Shown piece after piece: positions 53,289-62,930 of a stretch of 64,000 nt of DNA (position 1 is the stretch's first letter; each line of letters opens with the position of its first letter). Where the stretch lies: contig NZ_CP022437.1 in the NCBI RefSeq assembly GCF_002224365.1, forward strand, positions 62,001 through 126,000. The letters run 5' to 3'. The notes under the pieces are model-generated. The model was not told the origin of the DNA. It worked only from the letters and a program-made list of their open reading frames with translations, and made no database searches. A program made the translations under genes and the position numbers. This DNA comes from Virgibacillus necropolis. GTDB lineage: Bacteria > Bacillota > Bacilli > Bacillales > Amphibacillaceae.

Positions 53289-54172
53289 ATACAGATAGCC
53301 CCCTTTTCCCCCTGTTTGCACCGTATGTGCACCTTTTATCGCGTACGGCGCGCCAACTAATCCGATTCATTCTAATCTGTGTATTTAATGAAGAAGTCTC
53401 TTCTGTTCCAATCCTAGATTGCTTGAAGGCTGCATTGTCTACGAAGTTCGTTAATCATTTCTTTTTGTTTATGGTTCACGTGTAATGCTCGAAGTGTAGC
53501 TTTAATTTTGAGCTCCTTTAAATGGACAAGTCGGTGAATAGGTTCATGTAGCACGACCAGACTCGAAAACCGATCATCTCTTGTGAGATGATAAGGCTTT
53601 TTATGATGACAATGCCAATCCGAAAGACCTAGTTCCACTCCTGTTACCGCACACCTGCCATATTGGGCAATAAACTTACTAATGCGATTATCGTTATATT
53701 TAATCGTTCGATTTGGAATAAAGTTTGTCATGACATGATGAAGTACCCTTTTCTGAATCGCTTTTAGGTTTTGATGTATCTTTTCTCTGCTAACGGCAGT
53801 ATAGTTACAAGTATTTTGTGAAAAACATAAATTCGTTTTATGCCGTTGGGCATAGATGGGGACAAATACCATATCCTCTATCTTATAGAATTGTGGTTCG
53901 TACCCTTTATAGCGTTTTTGTAGCGTACTCGACATATCCTTAAACTTGGCTTCTTTTCTAACGTCTTTTAATCGATTATATAATGTCTTACGAAGATAGA
54001 AGTTCAACTCATTCAGATTATTTGTAATTTGAGTTGCAGCAGCGTAATAATTTTGTATCGCCATGACAATGGTATTGAAATGCCAGACCGTTTCAGCACA
54101 AGGCTTCTTCTGAATTGCCTTTATGCCATCCTTTATTTTGGTTTTGGCCCTCGTTTTTGCTTTCTTCGACAT
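53289..54172 (-). mobile_element. 5'-truncated group II intron
   Basis: The minus strand keeps the 3' part of a group II intron: the maturase and endonuclease domains of the intron protein, then a 34-nt domain V at 53318-53351 with arms GCGCCGTACGCG and TGCACATACGGTGC, then a domain VI-like stem (ACAG..CTGT) and an end near 53289. Domains I-IV and the reverse-transcriptase part are missing, so it cannot move by itself. Confidence 0.75.
53414..54172 (-). pseudogene. Group II intron protein, maturase and HNH part only
   Basis: The remaining 252 residues correspond to domain X and the HNH endonuclease of LtrA-type proteins: KTRAKTKIKDGIKAIQKKP starts the maturase helix region and GRCAVTGVELGLSDWHCHH with HEPIHRLVH is the nuclease. 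A full intron protein has about 300 more residues of reverse transcriptase ahead. The ATG at 54172 has no ribosome site and is internal to the original gene, so this is a remnant. Confidence 0.75.
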
Positions 54173-54278
54173 ATGGGAATGGGCCGCCAGATAAGCAGAA
54201 ATTTATACATTTCACACTCTATGACATCACTTGTTTAAAGGCTTTGAGAATTACAAGCCTTTTTGGGGTAACGATAAA

Positions 54279-54320
54279 AGTCCAATTTCTCAATTTTAGG
54301 CTGAGAAATTGGGCTTTTTA
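54279..54320. terminator. Hairpin between intron remnant and tnsA stub
   Basis: CCAATTTCTCA and TGAGAAATTGG are exact arms with U/A runs on both sides, so it can act as a terminator in either direction. It touches the stop codon of the tnsA stub. Confidence 0.6.
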
Positions 54321-54461
54321 AATATGTTTTAATCTCGTCGATCGCCCTTTAGAAGAGACATTTTGGATCGTTAACCACGGTATATATTCCGAACCTCTCC
54401 CACTTCCCCGTCCCTCCTGAATCCATTTTTCGATTTTAGATGTTCGTTTTCTTTTTGCCAT
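54318..54461 (-). pseudogene. tnsA stub (Tn7-like transposon endonuclease, N-terminus)
   Basis: The 47-codon frame reads MAKRKRTSKIEKWIQEGRGS, continues GRGSEYIPWLTIQNVSSKG and stops after RSTRLKHI. This is the N-terminal signature of TnsA proteins of Tn7-like elements in Firmicutes, which are about 220-270 residues and cut the 5' transposon ends. All catalytic residues are missing. It points away from glmS, just inside the transposon end, exactly where tnsA sits in Tn7. Confidence 0.8.
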
Positions 54462-54465
54462 TAAA

Positions 54466-54501
54466 AACACCCCTTAAGATAAGAATATCTTAAGGGGTGT
54501 T
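54466..54501 (-). promoter_or_regulatory. 16-bp hairpin covering the tnsA ribosome site
   Basis: AACACCCCTTAAGATA and TATCTTAAGGGGTGTT pair perfectly around AGAA. On the minus strand the 3' arm ends 4 nt before the tnsA ATG and contains the AAGGGGTG ribosome site, so folding would hide it. Confidence 0.7.
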
Positions 54502-54568
54502 ACGGTGCAACTTTGTTTTAAACGGTCGAACTTTTTTACAAACGGTTAAACTTTATTTCAAATCTACA
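54502..54568. mobile_element. Tn7-like transposon end with TnsB-type repeats at attTn7
   Basis: Three contiguous 20-bp repeats (54502-54521, 54522-54541, 54542-54561) share ACGGT..AACTTT.TTT.AA, and the element ends with ACA at 54568, that is TGT read inward. The end lies 23 nt from the glmS stop, the standard Tn7 insertion distance. Tn7 places its tnsA-proximal right end next to glmS, as here. The adjoining GCTAA (54569-54573) could be the target duplication. The opposite end was not found. Confidence 0.8.
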
Positions 54569-54591
54569 GCTAAAAAAATCCTAACTACTTT

Positions 54592-56394
54592 CTACTCCAC
54601 CGTAACACTCTTAGCCAAATTGCGTGGCTTATCAACGTCACAGTCACGGTGTAATGCTGCATAGTAAGCTAATAGCTGTAATGGTACGACAGAAGCAAGT
54701 GGTGTTAATAGCTCATGAACATGTGGTAATACGAATGCATCGTCATCTTGTTCAAGGCCGCGCATGCTTACAACCATTGCGTTTGCACCACGTGACACTA
54801 CTTCCTGTACATTACTGCGAATTGCATAGTTAACTTCTTCTTGTGTTGCTAGTGCGATTACTGGTGTACCTTCTTCAATTAGAGCAATGGTTCCATGCTT
54901 TAATTCGCCACCTGCAAATCCTTCTGCCTGAATGTAGGAAATCTCTTTAAGCTTTAAAGATCCTTCTAAACAAACATAGTAGTCACTGCTGCGGCCAATG
55001 AAGAACGCATTGCGTGTTGTTGCTAAATAGTTTTTAGCAAGCTCTTCAATGGTATCTTTTTGATCCGTCAAAATTTCCATTGCGTTTGCCGCAATCGCAA
55101 GCTCTTGCATTGGATCGAAGTCGAGCGAGAGACCTTTTGCTCTTGCGGAATCAACCGCCAATATTGCAAGTACAGCAATTTGCGCTGTGTATGCTTTTGT
55201 TGATGCAACTGCAATTTCTGGTCCTGCATATAGATTTAACGTATAATTTGCTTCACGAGAAAGGGTGGATCCTGGCACATTTGTAATTGTAAGTGCTGGA
55301 TATCCCTTTTCTTTAATTCTTACTAATACCGACCTACTATCAGCTGTCTCTCCACTTTGTGAGATAAATACAAACAATGGCTTTTCTGATAGTAATGGCA
55401 TGTTATAGGAAAATTCACTTGCTACGTGAACTTCGACTGGGATGTTCGCTATTTTTTCAATGAAATGTTTTCCAACTAGTCCTGCATGATAACTTGTGCC
55501 GCATGCAATGATATAAACTCGATCACAAGCTTGCATTGCCGCACGTATATCTCCATCAAGCTTCAGCTCGTTGTTTTCATCTTGGTATTCTTTGATGATT
55601 CTACGCATAACAAATGGTTGCTCATCGATTTCCTTCAACATAAAGTGTGGGTACGTACCTTTTTCAGTATCACTCACATCAATCTGCGCTGTAAAAGGTT
55701 TACGAGTAACAGCAGTTCCATCAAGCTTTTGGATTTCAACAAAGTTGCGGTTAACCAGAACAACTTCTTTGTCATGGATTTCTAGATACTGGTCAGTTAC
55801 CTTTAGTGTCGCCATAGCATCACTTGCGATAACATTGAACCCCTCGCCTAAACCAATCAATAACGGGCTCTTATTTTTTGCCACATAGATTTTATCTTGG
55901 TCTTCACGATCAATTAAACCAAGGGCATAAGAACCTTTTAGAAGACTTACGGTTTGACGAAATGCCTCAGCAGTATCTTCAAGTTCCCCGAAAATCTTCT
56001 CCATTAATTGTACAATGACTTCTGTATCTGTTTCACTGACAAAATTTGCGTCTTGTAGATGACTCTTTTTCAGGTCCTGGTAGTTTTCGATAACTCCATT
56101 ATGAACGACTGTAAAGCGGCCTGAAGTACTTTGGTGTGGATGAGCATTCTCAACATTTGGCACACCATGGGTTGCCCAGCGTGTGTGGCCAATTCCCATT
56201 GTGGCATGTGTTGATGCATCTACACGATCTTGAAGCGCTGCAATACGTCCTTTAACTTTGAAAATATTCATTCCCTCGTCATTTAAAACAGCAATTCCAG
56301 CGGAGTCATAGCCGCGATATTCCAATTTCTCAAGTCCATTTAATAAAATTTCTTTTGTATCATTTTGTCCGATATAGCCTACAATTCCACACAT
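54592..56394 (-). CDS. glmS: Glutamine--fructose-6-phosphate aminotransferase
   Basis: GlmS (600 aa) makes glucosamine-6-phosphate from fructose-6-phosphate and glutamine, the entry to cell-wall amino sugars. The N-terminal nucleophile is Cys2 in MCGIVGYIG, the glutaminase site has GHTRWATHG, and two SIS domains ([30 protein letters not shown]) end in the signature [18 protein letters not shown] is 9 nt before the ATG. A self-cleaving ribozyme is in the leader. The C-terminal codons also form the attachment target for Tn7-type elements. Confidence 0.98.
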   Translation of the reverse strand: MCGIVGYIGQNDTKEILLNGLEKLEYRGYDSAGIAVLNDEGMNIFKVKGRIAALQDRVDASTHATMGIGHTRWATHGVPNVENAHPHQSTSGRFTVVHNGVIENYQDLKKSHLQDANFVSETDTEVIVQLMEKIFGELEDTAEAFRQTVSLLKGSYALGLIDREDQDKIYVAKNKSPLLIGLGEGFNVIASDAMATLKVTDQYLEIHDKEVVLVNRNFVEIQKLDGTAVTRKPFTAQIDVSDTEKGTYPHFMLKEIDEQPFVMRRIIKEYQDENNELKLDGDIRAAMQACDRVYIIACGTSYHAGLVGKHFIEKIANIPVEVHVASEFSYNMPLLSEKPLFVFISQSGETADSRSVLVRIKEKGYPALTITNVPGSTLSREANYTLNLYAGPEIAVASTKAYTAQIAVLAILAVDSARAKGLSLDFDPMQELAIAANAMEILTDQKDTIEELAKNYLATTRNAFFIGRSSDYYVCLEGSLKLKEISYIQAEGFAGGELKHGTIALIEEGTPVIALATQEEVNYAIRSNVQEVVSRGANAMVVSMRGLEQDDDAFVLPHVHELLTPLASVVPLQLLAYYAALHRDCDVDKPRNLAKSVTVE

Positions 56395-56489
56395 AGTGTG
56401 TATCCTCCTTGTACGGAAGGGGCAGACAAACGGCCTGTATATACTAGCATTACGGGGCGTTTTACTGCCCCTTTCTCGTGGTTGTTTAA

Positions 56490-56656
56490 TTGGTCATCTT
56501 GCCTTATTCAATTGGCCAACAAGTTGCCTCATTGTTTTATGAATAAAGTATAACGATTGAGATGTGCAATCGGGAGGTATCCGCCGAAAAAATCGATAAT
56601 CCTCCTCCTCGTCAACTATTCATTGCTAAGTCGTCTCTGTGAATAGTTCAGGCGCT
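56490..56656 (-). ncRNA. glmS ribozyme
   Basis: The minus strand reads AGCGCC.GAACT, then GACGAGGAGGAGG.TTATCGA, TTTTCGGCGGATACCTCCCG and the P3-P4 region GAGGCAACTTGTTGGCC..GGCAAGATGACC, all in the known order. Self-cleavage would fall between A 56656 and G 56655. Glucosamine-6-phosphate acts as cofactor, giving feedback control of glmS. The leader between the ribozyme and the start holds GGGGCG..GCCCC, of unknown role. Confidence 0.95.
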
Positions 56657-56908
56657 TTTGATGCTATTCTACCTTACGATGCTCCTTTCTATTTTTGACT
56701 AAAAGTACTTATGAATGGTTTATCCAATCACAACACACTATATTCTAACCGATAATCAATTGTTTGGTCAATGGTTATTTTGTGTATGTTGTTATAAGTG
56801 TATGTTGGTTCAAAGTAAATGGTGAAATCAATTGTTCCTTTCAACTTTTGTTTCATTATTTAAATTATATCACCTTGATTAAGTAGTCACACATATCAAT
56901 CTCAGTCA

Positions 56909-56945
56909 AACAAAAGCAGGTTTACCAAAAATGGTTAACCTGCTC
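56909..56945 (-). terminator. Terminator of the S9 peptidase gene
   Basis: On the minus strand AGCAGGTTAACC and GGTAAACCTGCT pair around six bases and are followed by TTTGTTTG. Confidence 0.8.
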
Positions 56946-56953
56946 TTAAATAG

Positions 56954-58744
56954 TTACCCTTGATGCTTTTCCAAAAAGTCAATCATACGATTATACGTAT
57001 TAATTTCATTTTCTTTTTTACTAAATCCATGCCCTTCATCCTCAAGCACCATGTATTCCACTTCACGACCTTTTTCTTGAAGCTTCGCAACGATTTGATC
57101 TGATTCTGCTTTCACAACACGAGGATCTTTTGCACCTTGGATCACGAGCATGGGCTTTGTCATTGTATCCAAATATGTTACTGGAGAATCCCGAACAAAA
57201 CGTTCTTTGTCGCGTTCCGGATCACCAATCCATCGCTCCATAATTGGTTTCCAGTGTGGAGGAACGGAATTTACGAACGTAAACAAATCAGATGGTCCAA
57301 AAATGTCGATGCACGCTTTGAAATACTCTGGATGACGACCATGAAGCAATAATGTCATATATCCACCATAGCTACCACCAACAAGGAATAGTTTTTCTCG
57401 ATCGGTAATACCTTTTTCAAACAGCCATTCGATACTTGCAACACAATCAAGCCTTGGTCCCTCTCCCCAATCCTGTTCCACCATTTTTACGAACGATGAA
57501 CCATATCCAGTACTACCTCGGAAGTTCGGAGCAAAAACACTGTATCCGCGGTTTAAGAAACATTGGAACATGGATCTGAAAGTCTTTCTTTCTGCTGCTT
57601 GCGGACCACCGTGCGGCCAGAAAATAGTATGACCATTATCATTATCTGGACTCGCTTTAAATAATAATGCCTCAATTTCCATGCCATCAAATGACGGATA
57701 GGTTACTACGTCTGGCTCAATCATTTCTTCTTTGCTAACACCTAATACCGTGTTATTTGTTAGCCGCTTCCATTGCAAACTATCATTCAGTTGATAAATA
57801 TTAGGCGGAATTGTAGCACTTATACCAAGTGCATACAGGGAACCAGATTTTGCAACATGAAGTTGATTAATGACATCAACTGGTAGGCTTAATTTTTCTA
57901 CATGTTCTATCGTTAAATCATATCGATACAAATTATCCTGGACTCCATTTTCAGCAAGGATATAAAGTGTTTGCTGTTCTTTATTAAACTTCAACGTTTT
58001 TACACTTTCATTATCGAGTGTTACAACAGACCAAAATTGCTTTGTTGTTATATCAAATTTTGCTACATAACTATATTCACTATCATAATCAGTAGCAAAA
58101 TAGACGGTAGAATCATCCACAAAAACAGAATCAAATGTTACATGAACTTTTTCCGGATCTGGTGTTAGGCTATACTCCTGACCATTATCTTTAACAAAAC
58201 CTGTCACATACGTGTTAGCGAACGAAACTTGATATACAAATACTTTTTCATTATCTGACACAGCTGCTAGTTCCGTAAGGCCGTCTTTTCCTTTATGGAT
58301 AAGCTTGTCAGAATCATCCGCAAGATTACGAACGCGGGTATTTAAAAAAGATTCATTTCCTTCAGATGTTACATAATAAATTCGTTCTCCATCATCACTT
58401 AAATGTGCAAGGTAAAATTTGTCTTCAGCACTTCCGGTTATTAGCGGTTGTGGTATCCCACCCTCAGCAGGTAGTGCATAAATATGGTGGTTTTCATCAC
58501 CTTCCTGATCAAATCCTGATAAAACATAGCGATTAGTAGCATCAAATTGAATAAAGCTACTTAACTGTTCCTGATGCGCAAAGAGGTATGGGTATGTATC
58601 TGGTAAATCCATTGCCCACAAATTCATTTTGCCATTTAGATTTGCATTAAAAATAAGACGCTGTTCATCTTTACTTACTGCAAAATTGGTAATTGCGTAT
58701 GTACGAAAAAACTGCTCTACGGTTGGTTTCGGAAATTGTATCAT
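56954..58744 (-). CDS. S9-family prolyl oligopeptidase/acyl-peptidase
   Basis: This 596-aa cytosolic serine peptidase has an N-terminal beta-propeller (about 1-340) and a C-terminal alpha/beta-hydrolase domain. The catalytic Ser is in GGSYGGYMT, Asp in QGAKDPRV and His in EDEGHGF. The HGGPQ motif marks the oxyanion region. It trims short peptides or acylated peptides. ATG 58744, 6 nt after GGGGG, is preferred to the ATG one codon earlier. It is a single-gene unit between glmS and hrtA. Confidence 0.9.
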   Translation of the reverse strand: MIQFPKPTVEQFFRTYAITNFAVSKDEQRLIFNANLNGKMNLWAMDLPDTYPYLFAHQEQLSSFIQFDATNRYVLSGFDQEGDENHHIYALPAEGGIPQPLITGSAEDKFYLAHLSDDGERIYYVTSEGNESFLNTRVRNLADDSDKLIHKGKDGLTELAAVSDNEKVFVYQVSFANTYVTGFVKDNGQEYSLTPDPEKVHVTFDSVFVDDSTVYFATDYDSEYSYVAKFDITTKQFWSVVTLDNESVKTLKFNKEQQTLYILAENGVQDNLYRYDLTIEHVEKLSLPVDVINQLHVAKSGSLYALGISATIPPNIYQLNDSLQWKRLTNNTVLGVSKEEMIEPDVVTYPSFDGMEIEALLFKASPDNDNGHTIFWPHGGPQAAERKTFRSMFQCFLNRGYSVFAPNFRGSTGYGSSFVKMVEQDWGEGPRLDCVASIEWLFEKGITDREKLFLVGGSYGGYMTLLLHGRHPEYFKACIDIFGPSDLFTFVNSVPPHWKPIMERWIGDPERDKERFVRDSPVTYLDTMTKPMLVIQGAKDPRVVKAESDQIVAKLQEKGREVEYMVLEDEGHGFSKKENEINTYNRMIDFLEKHQG

Positions 58745-58918
58745 CATAGTCCCCCTGATTTGTTTTCTATGAAAGTTCTAAGATGTTTGAATTGTTACTT
58801 ATTAGTATAGCTTATATTTATTCGTTCCGATAGAGTGTTATGTGTACCAGACAACATTTTCCCCGTTGTCAAAATTTGCACAAAAGGTGAAAACCATAAG
58901 TTTCCACCCCGCAGTGCG

Positions 58919-59587
58919 TTATACCAATTTTCCATCCTTAATCGTGATTACCCTGTCACATAAATGCAAGACACGCTCATCATGTGTCACCATAATTCCC
59001 GATTTATTACGGGTTTTTATTTCATTCGCTAGCATTTCAACTACTTCTAATCCACGTTTCGAGTCTAAGCTTGCTGTAGGTTCATCCGCAAAAATAATAC
59101 TCGGATCATTCATTAGCGCACGAGCTACAGCAACTCGTTGCCTTTGCCCCCCTGAAAGCTCATTCGGAAAATGATCAAGTCGCTCAGAAAGTCCAAAATG
59201 TTCAAGTAAATCCTTCGCCCGTTTTTCCGCTGCCTTTTTACTTAGCGCTCCTAGTTTACCGATTAACCCTAGCTGATCTTTAATTTTTAAATAAGGAATA
59301 AGGTTTGCTGATTGGAAAATAAATCCTAGTTTATCTAAACGCAATTGTGTAATTTTTTTCGATGATAAGGATGCTAAATCCTTATCATCTATACGTATCT
59401 GTCCACTGGTCGGTGTGAGCAATGCTCCAGCAATTGATAGCAAAGTACTTTTACCAGAACCTGATGGGCCTACAATTGCTACGAATTCCCCTTCTTCAAT
59501 CCCAAATGAAGCCTGGTCAATTGCTTTAAATTCCTTAGGTCCATCATGATAGATCTTTGTGACATTATCCATTTCTAGTGTTTTCAT
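58919..59587 (-). CDS. hrtA: ABC transporter ATPase, heme-export type
   Basis: This 222-aa ATPase of the MacB/LolD group has Walker A GPSGSGKST near residue 40, the signature ELSGGQRQR and Walker B SIIFADEPTASLD. It pairs with the FtsX-type permease upstream, overlapping it by one base. Placement downstream of an HssRS-like two-component system points to HrtA, which protects against heme toxicity. Confidence 0.87.
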   Translation of the reverse strand: MKTLEMDNVTKIYHDGPKEFKAIDQASFGIEEGEFVAIVGPSGSGKSTLLSIAGALLTPTSGQIRIDDKDLASLSSKKITQLRLDKLGFIFQSANLIPYLKIKDQLGLIGKLGALSKKAAEKRAKDLLEHFGLSERLDHFPNELSGGQRQRVAVARALMNDPSIIFADEPTASLDSKRGLEVVEMLANEIKTRNKSGIMVTHDERVLHLCDRVITIKDGKLV

Positions 59588-60672
59588 TAATTAGCCCCTC
59601 CTTCAATTGCCTGGATCGGATCAACTTTCACAATTTGAATGAGCGATAATAATGATCCAAGAATCGTAACAACTAGCAATACGGTAGAAAATTGCAGCAT
59701 GTTCGTGATATTAAGCACAAATGGTAAATCTTTTGGAAACAATGTTGCCGCTCCATACGTTAAACCCAGTGCAATGCCAATACAAATTACAGAGATTAAT
59801 ACCACCTGTGAAATCGCATTCCGTATTAAATACGATGTTTTTGTTCCAAGTGCCTTCAACACGCCAAATTGATCTGTTTTTTGCAACGTTAAGACATAGA
59901 AGAACACAGCCAGTACAAACGTACCAATCACAAACAAGAAAACAATCATCATTGTTAGTGAAGCTTGTTCCTGGGAGTAGCCCGGTATTCCTTTTAATAA
60001 TTCATCCTTTGTCAAAATATCAAAATCACCAGAGAGTTCACTTTTTACCGTTTCACTCTTGCCCTCTGCCACTTGAAGTGCAACTGCACTAATTTTTCCA
60101 TTGGATGCTCCTAGCGCCCCGCTTCCTACATAGGCAACTGGTGTGTGACTAAACCGTGATTTTTCGGTAAATCCAACTACAGTAAAGATTTGATCAGAAC
60201 CACCTAATTGCAGTTCATCGCCCAGCCGTACACCTTCTTGTTTCATGGAATCGTCTAAAATTAACTCTGATTGACCAGGGGCTGAAAACGTCTCGCCACT
60301 ACTTACCTCAGGAATTAACATGCTGTTTTCATCCGTCGTAAATAGTGCAACATCAATTTGCTTATCTGACCCTTTTTCAGTGGCACTTGTCATGTTGACT
60401 GAAAGTGTTACAGCTGCTTCAACACCCTCTGTTTCCTGAATAGTTTCCAATTTATCTGCAGGAAACAGTGAACGAGTAATCTTATGTTCAACGTCTTTTT
60501 CTAGCACCAGATAATCCGCTTGTAAATTTTGAACAGCAGAAGCATTATCTGAAGATAAACCTTGTGCCAAACCCGAGATGATAAAAATCAACATGGCGAT
60601 TAGCACCATAATGACGCTAATTAATATATACCTAAACTTTGCATGAGTTAATTCTCTTATCGCTAAAAACAT
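59587..60672 (-). CDS. hrtB: ABC transporter permease, heme-export type
   Basis: This 361-aa FtsX/MacB-fold permease has one N-terminal helix, a large outside domain (about 40-230) and three C-terminal helices with the VDPIQAIEGG ending. The start MFLAIRELTHAKFRY and the domain order match HrtB. It is the first gene of hrtBA, with an inverted repeat and an HssR-like direct repeat in the gap before it. Confidence 0.87.
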   Translation of the reverse strand: MFLAIRELTHAKFRYILISVIMVLIAMLIFIISGLAQGLSSDNASAVQNLQADYLVLEKDVEHKITRSLFPADKLETIQETEGVEAAVTLSVNMTSATEKGSDKQIDVALFTTDENSMLIPEVSSGETFSAPGQSELILDDSMKQEGVRLGDELQLGGSDQIFTVVGFTEKSRFSHTPVAYVGSGALGASNGKISAVALQVAEGKSETVKSELSGDFDILTKDELLKGIPGYSQEQASLTMMIVFLFVIGTFVLAVFFYVLTLQKTDQFGVLKALGTKTSYLIRNAISQVVLISVICIGIALGLTYGAATLFPKDLPFVLNITNMLQFSTVLLVVTILGSLLSLIQIVKVDPIQAIEGGAN

Positions 60673-60695
60673 AAAAATCGTCCCCTCCTAAATCT

Positions 60696-60740
60696 CACAT
60701 TACTTATAGCTTACATAAGTAATGTGAATAGAAGATGAAC
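60696..60740 (-). promoter_or_regulatory. hrtB control region with HssR-like direct repeat and palindrome
   Basis: On the minus strand GTTCATCTT-CT-ATTCACATT (60721-60740) is close to the staphylococcal HssR box, GTTCATATT twice with a 2-nt gap. It overlaps an exact inverted repeat CACATTACTTA/TAAGTAATGTG (60696-60726). Confidence 0.6.
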
Positions 60741-60746
60741 GATTGA

Positions 60747-62126
60747 TTACTTTTTCGGTAGGTAGACATGAAAGGTTGAACCTTTGCCCATTTCGCTTTC
60801 CACTTCGATGGTTCCTTGATGAATTTCAATTATTTTCTTCACAATTGCAAGCCCAAGACCTGTGCTAGCATCACTTCTAGTCCTCGCTTTATCCACCTTA
60901 TAGAATCGGTCAAATATCTGCGCTACATCCGCTTCTGTCATTCCAATTCCAGTATCTTGAATGTATACATGTACACCACTTTTGTCCTCTTTCGTTGTAA
61001 TGGATATAGTTCCCCCATTATCTGTATAGCGAATCGCATTCGTCATTAAGTTCATCCAGATTTGTTGGATTAAATCCGTTGAACCTATAATTTCACCTGC
61101 CTGTAAATTTAAATCGATACTGAGGTTTTTCTCCTGCCATTGCCACTCTGTCGTTGATACAACCTCTTTAATTTGATCATCGATAGAAACTGGAAATGCC
61201 GTGTTACCACTATCATCATGATCAAGCATCGATAAGATAAGTAGCTGTTTCCCTAACATGGATAAACGTTTACTTTCTTTTTCAATAATAGTTAGATAGT
61301 AATGTCGCTCATCTGCTGTCATTTCTTCATCTCTAACCAATTCAGTAAAGCCTTGTATCGAAGTCAGTGGTGACTGAATTTCGTGGGATACATTTGAAAC
61401 AAATTCTTGTCGTTTTGTTTCTGTTAGCTCTAAGCTATCACTCATTCTTGAAAAGTCCTTTGCCAGCCGGCCAATTTCATCCTTACGATTAACATTCAAT
61501 TTCATATGGTAGTTCCCAGCAGCGATTTTCTTTGTTGCTTCTGTCAACCGTTTAATTGGTTTTACTATATAGCTTGTACTTATTAATACTAATAAGAAAG
61601 AAAAGGTTAGTGCCAAAGTAAGTAAAACTGCAAGAAAAAACCGCATTTCACCAAATTGCTGTGCAGTATTTGGCCGTACAAATAAAGCATAATTTTCTCC
61701 ATTAACTTCTATAGGAACACCAATTGTATTTTTCAATTCATTATCAAAAAATCCTGTCACAAAGGGCCTCCATGGATACTGCTTAATCCCATGATAGACA
61801 TTGCCCTCCAATACACGTTCAATGTTACTGGAATCTAAATTGTTTTTTCGAAACGATTCCCCATAAACCTGTCCATCGCCAGCCTCATCCACCAAATAAA
61901 ATTTATAGCCTAGATCGGCCATTTCTTTTAGATAGGTTGAAACACCTTGTTTGTTATTCGAATTATAAATATCTACAATGTTCTTACTGATATGTGTAAT
62001 TTTTGCATCATTCTTTGGTTTTAAATAATGTTGGTAATAAATATTCGATGCGAAGAAGGCAATAATAGAACTCGCAATCATAATTACCATCGTTACGACG
62101 ATAATGCGTACATAAAGAGTTCGCAT
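60747..62126 (-). CDS. hssS: Heme-sensor histidine kinase
   Basis: This 459-aa membrane kinase has two membrane helices around an outside sensor domain of about 130 residues. The sensor block YHGIKQYPWRPFVTGFFDN and FVRPNTAQQFGEMRFFLAVLL are typical of HssS. A HAMP domain, phospho-acceptor His in SNVSHEIQSPLTSI, N-box MTNAIRYT and GIGMTEADVAQIFDRFYK follow. ATG 62126 with GGAGG 7 nt upstream is chosen. It would phosphorylate the regulator encoded upstream when heme accumulates. Confidence 0.85.
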   Translation of the reverse strand: MRTLYVRIIVVTMVIMIASSIIAFFASNIYYQHYLKPKNDAKITHISKNIVDIYNSNNKQGVSTYLKEMADLGYKFYLVDEAGDGQVYGESFRKNNLDSSNIERVLEGNVYHGIKQYPWRPFVTGFFDNELKNTIGVPIEVNGENYALFVRPNTAQQFGEMRFFLAVLLTLALTFSFLLVLISTSYIVKPIKRLTEATKKIAAGNYHMKLNVNRKDEIGRLAKDFSRMSDSLELTETKRQEFVSNVSHEIQSPLTSIQGFTELVRDEEMTADERHYYLTIIEKESKRLSMLGKQLLILSMLDHDDSGNTAFPVSIDDQIKEVVSTTEWQWQEKNLSIDLNLQAGEIIGSTDLIQQIWMNLMTNAIRYTDNGGTISITTKEDKSGVHVYIQDTGIGMTEADVAQIFDRFYKVDKARTRSDASTGLGLAIVKKIIEIHQGTIEVESEMGKGSTFHVYLPKK

Positions 62127-62183
62127 AGTTGTTCCTCCAAACAAGCTTCATTTTTATTTTTATCAGTGAACATGAACAGGTTG

Positions 62184-62855
62184 TTACACCCGTTCAAGCT
62201 TGTAACCCACACCTCGTATTGTTTTAATAGAAAAATCATGATTATTTTCAGTGAAACGCTCTCGTAAACGCTTAATATGTACATCGACCGTCCGATCATT
62301 CCCAGTGAAGTCGTTTCCCCAAACTAATTCAATTAATTGGTCCCTTGTGAAAATTTGATTGGGATAGTTAGCCAGCTGTGCAAGTAACTCAAACTCCTTT
62401 AATGGCAAAATAACCGTTTTACCATTAATCTTTACTTCGTAGCTTTTTCGGTCAATGATTGTATTTCCTAGATGAATGCTCTGCTCATTCATTACTTGAA
62501 ATCTTCTAAGTAAAGCTTTGATCCGGAATAAGACCTCTTTCGGTTCAAAAGGCTTTACGATGTAATCATCTGTTCCAGCTGTAAAAGCTTTTTCCTTATC
62601 GATTAGTTCACCCTTAGCTGTCAGCATGATTACAGGAATATCGTAGTATGTACGAATTTCTTTACATAGTTCATAACCATTCACATGTGGCATCATAATG
62701 TCTACCACAGCGAGATGAATCGTCTGTTTTTCTAAAAGTTCTAGTGCAGCTTGTCCGTCCCCGGCTTCAACTGTCCGATAGCCTTCTTTTTGCAAATAAA
62801 AGCGAAGCAGCTCCCTAATATGTGGATCATCATCAACAAGTAAGACAGAAATCAT
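62184..62855 (-). CDS. hssR: OmpR-family response regulator of heme stress
   Basis: This 223-aa regulator has a receiver domain (LLVDDDPHIRELL, phospho-acceptor Asp in VVDIMMPH, KPFEPKE) and a winged-helix DNA-binding domain (FTGNDRTVDVHIKRLRER, GVGYKLE). It is followed by its kinase and then by hrtBA on the same strand, whereas in staphylococci hrtAB is divergent from hssRS. GGGAG is 9 nt before the ATG. Confidence 0.88.
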   Translation of the reverse strand: MISVLLVDDDPHIRELLRFYLQKEGYRTVEAGDGQAALELLEKQTIHLAVVDIMMPHVNGYELCKEIRTYYDIPVIMLTAKGELIDKEKAFTAGTDDYIVKPFEPKEVLFRIKALLRRFQVMNEQSIHLGNTIIDRKSYEVKINGKTVILPLKEFELLAQLANYPNQIFTRDQLIELVWGNDFTGNDRTVDVHIKRLRERFTENNHDFSIKTIRGVGYKLERV

Positions 62856-62930
62856 TTTGAGTCACTCCCGCGCATATTTGACTTTATCGTATCATATTAT
62901 AGAGTGTGAGGTGTGGAATGTATTTAGTCG

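Noticed and set aside
46991-54318. Opposite end of the Tn7-like element
   Set aside because: I looked for inverted copies of the ACGGT..AACTTT repeat and for TGT next to a GCTAA duplication and found none, so the left boundary is left open.
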